This document shows, piece after piece, positions 6,387-11,800 of a stretch of DNA of 11,800 nucleotides. Under the pieces are notes generated by a model. It worked only from the letters and a program-made list of their open reading frames with translations. It did no database searches and was not told where the DNA came from. The translations under genes and the position numbers were made by a program. Position 1 is the first letter of the stretch; the number at the start of each line of letters is the position of its first letter. Source of the DNA: an uncultured Atopobium sp. (GTDB lineage: Bacteria > Actinomycetota > Coriobacteriia > Coriobacteriales > Atopobiaceae); assembly GCA_938028565.1 (NCBI GenBank), contig CALIZS010000042.1, forward strand, positions 1 to 11,800, given 5' to 3'.

Positions 6387-6462
6387 GGGCGTTTAGCTCA
6401 GGGGGACGAGCGCTTCCCTGACACGGAAGAGGTCATAAGTTCAAATCTTATAACGCCCACCA
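6387..6462 (+). tRNA. tRNA-Val (anticodon GAC)
   Basis: It folds as a 76-nt cloverleaf with encoded CCA. The acceptor arm is GGGCGTT paired with AACGCCC, with discriminator A73. The D arm is GCTC/GAGC. The anticodon stem-loop is CTTCC-CTGACAC-GGAAG with anticodon GAC at 6420-6422. The T arm is ATAAG-TTCAAAT-CTTAT. It decodes GUC and GUU. It stands alone, with its own promoter and terminator. Confidence 0.96.
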
Positions 6463-6469
6463 ACTGTTC

Positions 6470-6502
6470 ACAGGTCAGAGTAATCTGGCCTGTTTCTTTT
6501 TG
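6470..6502 (+). terminator. Intrinsic terminator of tRNA-Val
   Basis: A 10-bp stem (ACAGGTCAGA 6470-6479 and TCTGGCCTGT 6484-6493, one G-T pair) with a GTAA tetraloop is followed by TTCTTTTTG. It starts 8 nt after the CCA end. Confidence 0.85.
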
Positions 6503-6510
6503 TGGAAATA

Positions 6511-6532
6511 AATAGTAATCATTATTGTTATT
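6511..6532. promoter_or_regulatory. Candidate PerR/Fur-family operator upstream of ahpC
   Basis: An imperfect 22-bp dyad is centred at about 6521-6522, and inside it TAGTAATCATTATTG (6513-6527) matches the PerR box consensus TTATAATNATTATAA at 11 of 14 defined positions. The central TAATNATTA (6516-6524) is an exact match. The dyad ends on the -35 element of the ahpC promoter, a position suited to repression. The regulator gene is not in this window, so PerR control is inference. Confidence 0.5.
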
Positions 6533-6558
6533 GACAAAAGAGTTAAAGAGAGTAAACT
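6531..6558 (+). promoter_or_regulatory. Promoter of the ahpC operon
   Basis: TTGACA (6531-6536), a perfect -35, is 16 bp from TAAACT (6553-6558). The predicted start near 6565 leaves a leader of about 44 nt before ahpC. The upstream dyad overlaps the -35. Confidence 0.6.
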
Positions 6559-6608
6559 TCTAATTAGCACGTTTTACAAATTGTTTTACTTACAGAAAGG
6601 AACTGACT

Positions 6609-7172
6609 ATGTCTCTTATTGGTAAGCAAATTGGTGATTTTAAGGTAAACGCATTCCACAACGGTGACATCACTGAGGTAAGCAAGGAGTCCACACTGGG
6701 TAAGTGGAGCCTGTTCTTCTTCTATCCAGCTGACTTTACCTTTGTCTGCCCAACTGAGCTCGAGGATCTTGCTAACAACTATGACAAGTTCCAGGCTGCT
6801 GGCGCAGAGGTTTACTCCGTCTCTTGCGACACTGAGTTTGTCCACAAGGCATGGCACGAGGAGTCCGAGCGTATCTCTAAGGTAACCTACCCAATGCTCG
6901 CTGACCCAGCTCACGTTCTTGCAAGGAACTTTGAGGTCCTCATTGAGGACGCAGGCCTCGCTGAGCGTGGCGCCTTCATTGTTGACCCTGAGGGTGTCAT
7001 CCAGGTTGAGCTTGTCACCGCTGGTGGCATTGGCCGTAACGCTGAGGAGCTTCTCCGCCTTCTCCAGGCTGCACAGTTTGTTGCAGAGCACGGCGATCAG
7101 GTCTGCCCAGCTAAGTGGCAGCCAGGTGCTGAGACCCTGAAGCCAAGCCTTGACCTTGTTGGTCAGCTCTAA
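6609..7172 (+). CDS. ahpC: Peroxiredoxin AhpC (alkyl hydroperoxide reductase C)
   Basis: This typical 2-Cys peroxiredoxin reduces hydrogen peroxide, organic peroxides and peroxynitrite in the cytoplasm. The 187-residue length is standard for the AhpC/Prx1 class. The peroxidatic Cys47 lies in PADFTFVCPTE with Pro40 and Thr44 in place, Arg120 completes the active site, and the resolving Cys166 lies in VCPAKW. A GAAAGGA site precedes the ATG. The reductase partner follows after 16 nt, so the two form an operon. Codon use is strongly biased (GTC, CTC, GAG, AAG preferred), consistent with high expression. Confidence 0.97.
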   Translation: MSLIGKQIGDFKVNAFHNGDITEVSKESTLGKWSLFFFYPADFTFVCPTELEDLANNYDKFQAAGAEVYSVSCDTEFVHKAWHEESERISKVTYPMLADPAHVLARNFEVLIEDAGLAERGAFIVDPEGVIQVELVTAGGIGRNAEELLRLLQAAQFVAEHGDQVCPAKWQPGAETLKPSLDLVGQL

Positions 7173-7188
7173 GATTTAGGAGCTTACA

Positions 7189-8832
7189 ATGACCGACGTC
7201 AAAGACCTCTACGACGCGGTGATTATCGGCGGTGGGCCAGCTGGGCTCACCGCCGCCCTCTATCTGGCCCGCGCTCGCTACCGTGTTCTAGTTGTCGAGA
7301 AGGACCATTTTGGCGGACAGATCACTATCACTAATGAGGTCGTTAATTACCCGGGAGTTTTCTCTACTAGTGGCTCTGAACTTTCAGAAACTATGCGTAA
7401 GCAGGCTGAAGCCTTTGGCGCAGAGTTTTTGCTGGCAGAAGTTACTGACCTGGACATGTCCGGAGATGTCAAGGTAGTTCACACTACCAAAGGTGAGCGT
7501 CCCTGCCTTTCAGTTCTTTTGGCCTCTGGAGCGCATCCTCGCCATATTGGCTTTGTGGGAGAAGAAGACTACCAGGGCCATGGTGTTGCCTATTGTGCTA
7601 CCTGCGATGGTGAGTTCTTTACCGGCAAGGAAGTCTTTGTTATTGGTGGAGGCTTTGCTGCCGCAGAAGAAAGCGTATTTTTGACCAAGTATGCAAAGCA
7701 CGTTACCGTCCTAGTACGCGAGGAGGCATTTACCTGCGCTCCTGCGTCGTCTGAGGCTGCTCGCACTAATCCAAATATTACGGTTCTCTACAACACGCAG
7801 GTTGAATCCGTTGCCGGAGATTCCGCACTTAGGTCTATTACGTACAAGAATCTCAAGACGGGCGAGAAGACCACGTTTGCTCCAGAAGATGGAGATTCCA
7901 TTGGCGTCTTTGTATTTGCGGGCTATGCACCAGAAACTGACCTGGTAAAAGAGCTGGCTCAGACTGATGACCAGGGCTACCTGATTACCAATGAGCACCA
8001 AGAAACAACCCGTGAAGGTCTTTTTGGTGCAGGCGATGTATGCCAGAAGCCATTGCGTCAGGTTGCAACAGCTATTGGTCAGGCAGCAACTACCGCTACC
8101 GAGATGGAACGCTTTATCAAGCGCGCCCAGGAAAAGACAGGTCTTGTTCCACAGATGAACGTCACGCGTATCTCGTCTAAGAAGGATGCTCCTGAAGCCC
8201 CAGCTGCCAAGACTACCTCTGCCTCCGGAGAGCTCTTTACTGATGACATGAAGGCGCAGCTTAATGCCGTCTTTGAGCGCATGGCGCGTCCACTTGTGCT
8301 TCAGCTTGAGCTTGATCAAAGACCTGTTTCTGAGGAACTTGTAGCTTACATGGAAGAGCTTTCTTCCATGACCGACAAGCTGAGCGTTCAGATGGTTTCA
8401 GACACAGGCGAGAAGAACCTTCCAGTTGTTCGCGTATGTACACAGGATGGCACTCCCACAGGTCTTGCATTCCATGGAGTTCCCGGTGGTCATGAGTTTA
8501 CTTCGTTTGTACTTGGCCTCTACAACGCCGCAGGTCCTGGTCAGCCAATTAGCGACGAGGATAAGGCATCCATTGCCGCCATCGAGTCAAAGACGCATCT
8601 GCAGGTCTTGGTAGGACTTTCTTGTACCATGTGCCCAGATGTTGTTGTGGCTGCTCAGCGTATTGCTGCGGACAATCCTCAGGTTACCTGCGATGTCTAC
8701 GACATCAACCACTTCAAGGAGCTCAAAGACACCTACGATGTCATGAGCGTTCCATGCTTGGTTATTAACGACGGTCAGAAGGTTGACTTCGGTAAGAAGA
8801 ACCTCTCTCAGATTTTGTCGCTGATTCCTTAA
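7189..8832 (+). CDS. AhpF-homologue flavoprotein: TrxR-type reductase fused to C-terminal Trx folds
   Basis: This is the likely AhpC reductase. Residues 1-315 form a thioredoxin-reductase-like flavoprotein. They contain the FAD motif GGGPAG (14-19), the redox-active CATC (Cys136/Cys139), the nucleotide-binding GGGFAAAE (153-160) and the FAD-contacting GAGDVCQKPLRQ segment (280-291). A linker at about 325-348 leads to a tandem thioredoxin-fold module (about 350-547) with CTMC (Cys479/Cys482) and a cis-Pro (Pro522) in SVPCLV. The order is the reverse of E. coli AhpF, where this module is N-terminal. It matches TIGR03143, AhpF homologues found beside ahpC in genomes lacking true AhpF. The HRRxxxR NADPH motif of TrxR is absent (LVREEAF, 175-181), so NADH may be the donor. 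TTAGGAG precedes the ATG. Confidence 0.93.
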   Translation: MTDVKDLYDAVIIGGGPAGLTAALYLARARYRVLVVEKDHFGGQITITNEVVNYPGVFSTSGSELSETMRKQAEAFGAEFLLAEVTDLDMSGDVKVVHTTKGERPCLSVLLASGAHPRHIGFVGEEDYQGHGVAYCATCDGEFFTGKEVFVIGGGFAAAEESVFLTKYAKHVTVLVREEAFTCAPASSEAARTNPNITVLYNTQVESVAGDSALRSITYKNLKTGEKTTFAPEDGDSIGVFVFAGYAPETDLVKELAQTDDQGYLITNEHQETTREGLFGAGDVCQKPLRQVATAIGQAATTATEMERFIKRAQEKTGLVPQMNVTRISSKKDAPEAPAAKTTSASGELFTDDMKAQLNAVFERMARPLVLQLELDQRPVSEELVAYMEELSSMTDKLSVQMVSDTGEKNLPVVRVCTQDGTPTGLAFHGVPGGHEFTSFVLGLYNAAGPGQPISDEDKASIAAIESKTHLQVLVGLSCTMCPDVVVAAQRIAADNPQVTCDVYDINHFKELKDTYDVMSVPCLVINDGQKVDFGKKNLSQILSLIP

Positions 8833-8870
8833 GATCCATTCGCGTCCAGGAGAGGGTGACGCTTATGAAT

Positions 8871-8906
8871 ATGCCGAGAAGATCAACGGTCTTCTCGGCA
8901 TTTTTT
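8871..8906 (+). terminator. Strong intrinsic terminator of the ahpC operon
   Basis: A 12-bp perfect stem (8871-8882 and 8890-8901) with a short loop is followed by TTTTTT. It lies 38 nt after the AhpF-homologue stop. The reverse strand lacks a T tract, so it serves mainly the plus-strand operon. Confidence 0.9.
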
Positions 8907-8957
8907 ATGACTTTTATGTGAGCACGTAAAGCTGGTTTGGAAGTGCAATGCTACCTT

Positions 8958-10811
8958 TTACAGGGCTTTTTGCTGGTAGAGTCCTGCATCGCTAAAGCCT
9001 TGTGCACGATAGTAAGCGCGCGTTCCAATTGAGCTAATGACGTTGAGGCTGGTATAACCCGCCTCAGCTGCGATAGATGACGCTTTGGCGAGAAGCTTTT
9101 GGCCCAAGCCCTGGTGTTGAGCAGACATTCCTTCTGAGCCCAGCGAAAGCGCCTGTCCGTACACGTGGAGCTCTCTGATCATGGCCTGACCTGGCTGTAC
9201 CAGCAGCTCATTGGCAGTAACATCACATGTGCCAGCGGTCAGTTTATCCCAGTGGGGAAGTGAAAGCCTACAGAAACCTGCGATTTTATTGTCAGCAGTT
9301 ACCCACTGCAGGAAGTGCTCGTCACTGACTGCGGTAGTGTAAATAAAGTCTTGAAGTGTAAGTTCTGCGGCACTTACCTGCTGCTGGTTAATCTCTCTAA
9401 AGCGAATTTCCTGTACGTGGCTTGCGACGTCTTCGGTGGCCAGCTCTTGCTCCACCATCTGACGAAGGTTGGTATGTTTGTTTCCCACCAGAATATCGGT
9501 GGCACTAATATCTCTAATCATGCGAGAAATACGCACGTATGGAGGTGTTGCAAGCACGTCTTGAACAAGCACGTTTACCAGCTTATCTTTGGTGTATGGC
9601 TGCCATGCACCCTCACGGTATTTCTGGACCAATTGCGTTCCAGACACCAGCGCGCAGGGATAGAGCTTAATCTCGTCAGGGAGAAATCCTGGATCAGTAA
9701 CAAATGTTTTGAAGTCCTGTTTATCTGCTTCGGGTGTTGCGCCTAACAGATTAACCATCAGGTGAGAGTGAATTTTAAATCCATACAAGCGAATCAGCGA
9801 GAACGCTCGTTTAATCTGGGCAACGCTCATCTGACGCTGGTTTGCGTCAAGGATTTTTTGGCGTGTGCTCTGAATGCCAATTTGAATTTTGGTGCATCCA
9901 AGCTGCCTAAACATGCGTAGGTTATCCGGCGTAATAGTGTCAGGTCTGGTTTCTATTACAAGGCCAACCACACGGGCAGCAGCTGTCTCGTTAACGTGCT
10001 GTTGCTCCATCAGCTCATCATAGGTGCTTTGCATCTGAGACCACGCGTTTTGGTGAGGCTGACTAGTGTCGTAGAGCTTATGAAAAGCCTGGTTATACGT
10101 GGCAGTATCATCAAAGACTGCCGCCTGTTGTTCAGCAACAAAAGAAGAAAGTGCTTCTTCAGAGTTCTGCAAGCCAAACGAGGTATACCAATTCAGGCTC
10201 TCCTTGATGTGATTAGGAGAGTTTGGCCACTCGTTGAGTGCACGGAAGAGCTCTTTGATAAACCAGTACTGGTAGCTCTCTGGATAATCGCTCCAGGTGC
10301 CACCAAGCACAATAAGTTCTACTTTGTCGGTTGAGTGACCCATCTGATGAAGCGCTTGAAGACGGGCTGCAACCTGCACGTATGGATCAAAAAACGTTAG
10401 TTCAGCGCGCTGACAGGCAGGCTCGTTAGCAAGATAGCTCTTAGGCATACGCAGATCACACGGACAATAAATGCAATTACTTGAGCAGGTATGCGGCCTG
10501 GTAATCACGGTAATGGTAGCCACGCCAGAAGCGGTGCGACGAGGCTTCATACGCACAGAGCGGATAAACCTTTCTTCCAGCTCAGAGGTCACATTCCACG
10601 ATTGCCATAGCTCATCATTATTCTGCTTGACCTGCAAAAAATAGGGGAGAATTGCTCGTTTAGGAATGAGTTTCTCGCGCTCTGTACTGTGGGCGCTGGA
10701 GTCAATTCCGCTGTTGTGCGAGTTAATGAGCATCTCAAGCTGATGCGTATCAAGAGCACCTTGTGAGCCATCTCTGAGCTGCTTCAATATGTCCAAAATG
10801 AGTTCATCCAT
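8958..10811 (-). CDS. elp3: Elp3-family tRNA U34 radical SAM/GNAT enzyme
   Basis: Elp3 joins a radical-SAM domain to an acetyl-CoA-binding GNAT domain and adds the carboxymethyl group at C5 of wobble uridine (cm5U34). In this 617-residue protein the Fe-S cysteines are Cys109, Cys113 and Cys116 in HTCSSNCIYCP. They are followed by MPKSYLANEPACQRA, equivalent to the family's QSYTGxEPTSxRA, then IVLGGTWSDYP, GLVIETRPD, KIQIGIQS and DEIKLYPCALVSGTQL. The GNAT end has QHQGLGQKLL (565-574) and ISSIGTRAYYRAQGF. I chose the ATG at 10811 because the upstream 33 residues of the longer frame do not look coding. It has no ribosome site, but TATACT ends 6 nt upstream, which predicts a leaderless mRNA. The divergent Trm9-like gene supports a wobble-modification role. 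No eukaryote-type Elp1/Elp2 partners are visible. Confidence 0.93.
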   Translation of the reverse strand: MDELILDILKQLRDGSQGALDTHQLEMLINSHNSGIDSSAHSTEREKLIPKRAILPYFLQVKQNNDELWQSWNVTSELEERFIRSVRMKPRRTASGVATITVITRPHTCSSNCIYCPCDLRMPKSYLANEPACQRAELTFFDPYVQVAARLQALHQMGHSTDKVELIVLGGTWSDYPESYQYWFIKELFRALNEWPNSPNHIKESLNWYTSFGLQNSEEALSSFVAEQQAAVFDDTATYNQAFHKLYDTSQPHQNAWSQMQSTYDELMEQQHVNETAAARVVGLVIETRPDTITPDNLRMFRQLGCTKIQIGIQSTRQKILDANQRQMSVAQIKRAFSLIRLYGFKIHSHLMVNLLGATPEADKQDFKTFVTDPGFLPDEIKLYPCALVSGTQLVQKYREGAWQPYTKDKLVNVLVQDVLATPPYVRISRMIRDISATDILVGNKHTNLRQMVEQELATEDVASHVQEIRFREINQQQVSAAELTLQDFIYTTAVSDEHFLQWVTADNKIAGFCRLSLPHWDKLTAGTCDVTANELLVQPGQAMIRELHVYGQALSLGSEGMSAQHQGLGQKLLAKASSIAAEAGYTSLNVISSIGTRAYYRAQGFSDAGLYQQKAL

Positions 10812-10817
10812 ATAAAC

Positions 10818-10823
10818 AGTATA
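10818..10823 (-). promoter_or_regulatory. -10 element of elp3, predicting a leaderless mRNA
   Basis: On the minus strand TATACT is followed by exactly 6 nt and then ATG, so the expected start is the A of the start codon at 10811. The -35 is weak: GGTCAG or AGGTCA within 10841-10847. Confidence 0.5.
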
Positions 10824-10867
10824 GGCAATAAGGTGAGCTTCTGACCTTTGGGAGCAAGGTGATGACG

Positions 10868-10873
10868 TAAAAT
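10868..10873 (+). promoter_or_regulatory. -10 element of the methyltransferase gene, predicting a leaderless mRNA
   Basis: TAAAAT is followed by 6 nt and then ATG, placing the expected start on the A at 10880. No Shine-Dalgarno sequence lies between. The -35 window (about 10845-10850, CCTTTG) overlaps that of elp3. Confidence 0.5.
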
Positions 10874-10879
10874 CTCTGT

Positions 10880-11689
10880 ATGGAAACTTCTTCAAACAGA
10901 ACACATACACAATCTATCAGCACGTCTACCGCTGAGCAGATGAGTCACGTAACTTCTGAGTTTTATGCTCAGCAGACGCAGAGTTTCTCGGCCACACGAC
11001 AGATGCCTTGGCAGGGGTGGCAGCAGTGCCTAGATGCCACGCCTCAGCTTTTAGCTGGCGAGAAACCCTCCGTGCTTGATGTAGGCTGCGGAAATCTACG
11101 CTTTGCTCGCTTTTTACGCGATGAGGCGGGGATTGTCCCTGCAAAGTATTTTGCTGTAGATAATTGCAAGCCACTGGTAGAGAGTGGTGAGGCAGACACT
11201 CATGTCTCTGAGCTGGCATTTATTGAATTAGATGTGATACAGAGCTTGCTTGATAACACGCTTTCTTCGCGTCTTACTGTTCCGGCCTGTGATTTAGTGG
11301 TTGCGTTTGGCTTTTTGCATCATGTACCTGGCGCAAAGAAGAGGACCGAGTTTCTGCACACTCTGTTAGATAGGACTAAACCTGGCGGATTTGTCTGCGT
11401 TTCTTTCTGGCAGTTTATGAACAGCCAAAAACTTGCTGCTAAAGCTCAAGAAACCACTGCTCAAGGGCTGCGTGCGCTGGGCATAGATGCATCAGAACTT
11501 GAGGAGTATGACTATCTGATTGGCTGGCAAGATAAGGCCAATACCTGGCGCTATTGTCATCATTTCTCTCAAGAGGAACTTGATGAGCTTCTTGGGAGCC
11601 TTGGCTCTGACGTGCACGTTTGTGCGCAATTTAGTGCAGATGGCAAAGATAACAATCTTAATCGCTATGTGATTTTGCAACGCGTATAA
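10880..11689 (+). CDS. Trm9/ALKBH8-like SAM-dependent methyltransferase
   Basis: This class I SAM methyltransferase (269 residues) has motif I VLDVGCGN (65-72), an acidic ribose-binding Asp94 in FAVDN, and HHVP (147-150). Two segments recall the eukaryotic tRNA methyltransferase Trm9/ALKBH8, which esterifies cm5U34 to mcm5U34. One is FYAQQTQSFSATRQMPWQGW (28-47), with the FS-x-TR-xx-PW pattern. The other is WRYCHHFSQEELDELL (223-238), like Trm9's RYYHVF-x-EGELEEL. Its divergent placement 68 bp from elp3, whose product is Trm9's substrate, supports this role. Residues 1-20 are Ser/Thr-rich and probably disordered; Met21 at 10940 is an alternative start. Yeast Trm9 needs Trm112, and no such partner is seen here. 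A generic methyltransferase or a CmoM-like enzyme is the main alternative. Confidence 0.8.
   Translation: METSSNRTHTQSISTSTAEQMSHVTSEFYAQQTQSFSATRQMPWQGWQQCLDATPQLLAGEKPSVLDVGCGNLRFARFLRDEAGIVPAKYFAVDNCKPLVESGEADTHVSELAFIELDVIQSLLDNTLSSRLTVPACDLVVAFGFLHHVPGAKKRTEFLHTLLDRTKPGGFVCVSFWQFMNSQKLAAKAQETTAQGLRALGIDASELEEYDYLIGWQDKANTWRYCHHFSQEELDELLGSLGSDVHVCAQFSADGKDNNLNRYVILQRV
11058..11068 (+). repeat. GCGAGAAACCC word, copy 5
   Basis: Coding copy in the methyltransferase, encoding part of G-E-K-P (60-63) just before motif I. Context GGCGAGAAACCCTC (11057-11070) is identical to copy 2. Confidence 0.6.
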
Positions 11690-11705
11690 CTGTCCAGACA
11701 ATATC

Positions 11706-11734
11706 TTGCTAAAAATGACCTCGTACAAGATAAT
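11706..11734 (+). promoter_or_regulatory. Sigma-70-type promoter at window end, overlapped by a dyad
   Basis: TTGCTA (11706-11711) and GATAAT (11729-11734) are 17 bp apart. The predicted start is near 11741. TATCTTG (11702-11708) and CAAGATA (11726-11732) form a 7-bp inverted repeat that touches both promoter elements, a possible operator. The transcribed gene lies beyond the window. Confidence 0.55.
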
Positions 11735-11748
11735 CCCCCGCACAGAAA

Positions 11749-11796
11749 TTGAACTGCCTCCCATTTCTTGGACACGAGAAATAGGAGGCAGTTCAA
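11749..11796. other. 20-bp hairpin with 8-nt loop near window end
   Basis: Arms 11749-11768 and 11777-11796 pair over 20 positions with one mismatch (C/A) around the loop TGGACACG. No T tract follows on the plus strand. On the minus strand a weak TTTCTGTG follows, so it could end a minus-strand gene beyond the window. Alternatively it is the 5' structure of the transcript from the promoter at 11706-11734. The right arm buries AGGAGG (11783-11788). Confidence 0.6.
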
Positions 11797-11800
11797 AACA

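Noticed and set aside
8865..8921. 18-codon ORF (starts MNMPRRSTVF) with AGGAG upstream, overlapping the ahpC-operon terminator
   Set aside because: Its codons are mostly the terminator stem and T tract, and the ribosome site spacing is about 12 nt. Chance is the simpler explanation.
10812..10910. 33-residue N-terminal extension of Elp3
   Set aside because: It overlaps the divergent gene's start and both promoters, and it does not resemble the Elp3 family.
11749..11796. The hairpin as a plus-strand terminator of the methyltransferase gene
   Set aside because: The stem is followed by AAACA-type sequence rather than a T tract, and a promoter lies between the gene and the stem.
1..11800. CRISPR array, insertion sequence or prophage genes
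   Set aside because: No regularly spaced repeats with unique spacers, no transposase, integrase or phage protein is encoded in the window.

Overview
The window looks like a chromosomal segment of a low-to-mid GC actinobacterium. The protein families, the anaerobe-style AhpC/AhpF-homologue pair and codon use point to Coriobacteriia, most likely the Atopobium/Lancefieldella group. This assignment is inference from sequence character; no 16S is present.

Layout. 1-171 is non-coding and carries two short direct-repeat pairs. tRNA-Cys(GCA) and tRNA-Gly(GCC) lie on the minus strand, each followed by its own intrinsic terminator. A plus-strand run then begins with a CmpB-type membrane protein (601-1473). 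After a GC-rich, repeat-bearing spacer comes a cysteine desulfurase (1586-2791) whose end overlaps mnmA, the tRNA 2-thiouridylase (2779-3864). Next are a YbhN/LPG-synthase-TM-like membrane protein (3972-5270) and a 67-residue two-helix membrane protein (5357-5560). An AT-rich orphan membrane protein (5568-6116, minus) is convergent with these and may be foreign. tRNA-Val(GAC) follows with its own promoter and terminator. ahpC (6609-7172) and a TIGR03143-type AhpF homologue (7189-8832) form a two-gene peroxide-reduction operon, preceded by a PerR-like dyad and closed by a strong terminator. The last part holds elp3 (minus, 8958-10811) and, divergently, a Trm9/ALKBH8-like methyltransferase (10880-11689). 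The window ends with a promoter that would start a transcript directly at a 20-bp hairpin.

How the genes fit together. The main theme is modification of the tRNA wobble uridine (U34). The cysteine desulfurase and MnmA would supply and install the 2-thio group. Elp3 would start the 5-carboxymethyl group, and the divergent methyltransferase looks like the enzyme that methylates that carboxymethyl group in eukaryotes. Together these could build an mcm5(s2)U-like nucleoside, normally regarded as eukaryotic. The second theme is peroxide defence: AhpC is re-reduced by the adjacent flavoprotein, whose domain order is the reverse of classical AhpF.

Two sequence-level signals cut across genes. The 10-mer CGAGAAACCC occurs five times, far above chance. 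The elp3/methyltransferase divergent promoter pair places both predicted transcription starts on the A of the start codons, which predicts two leaderless mRNAs.
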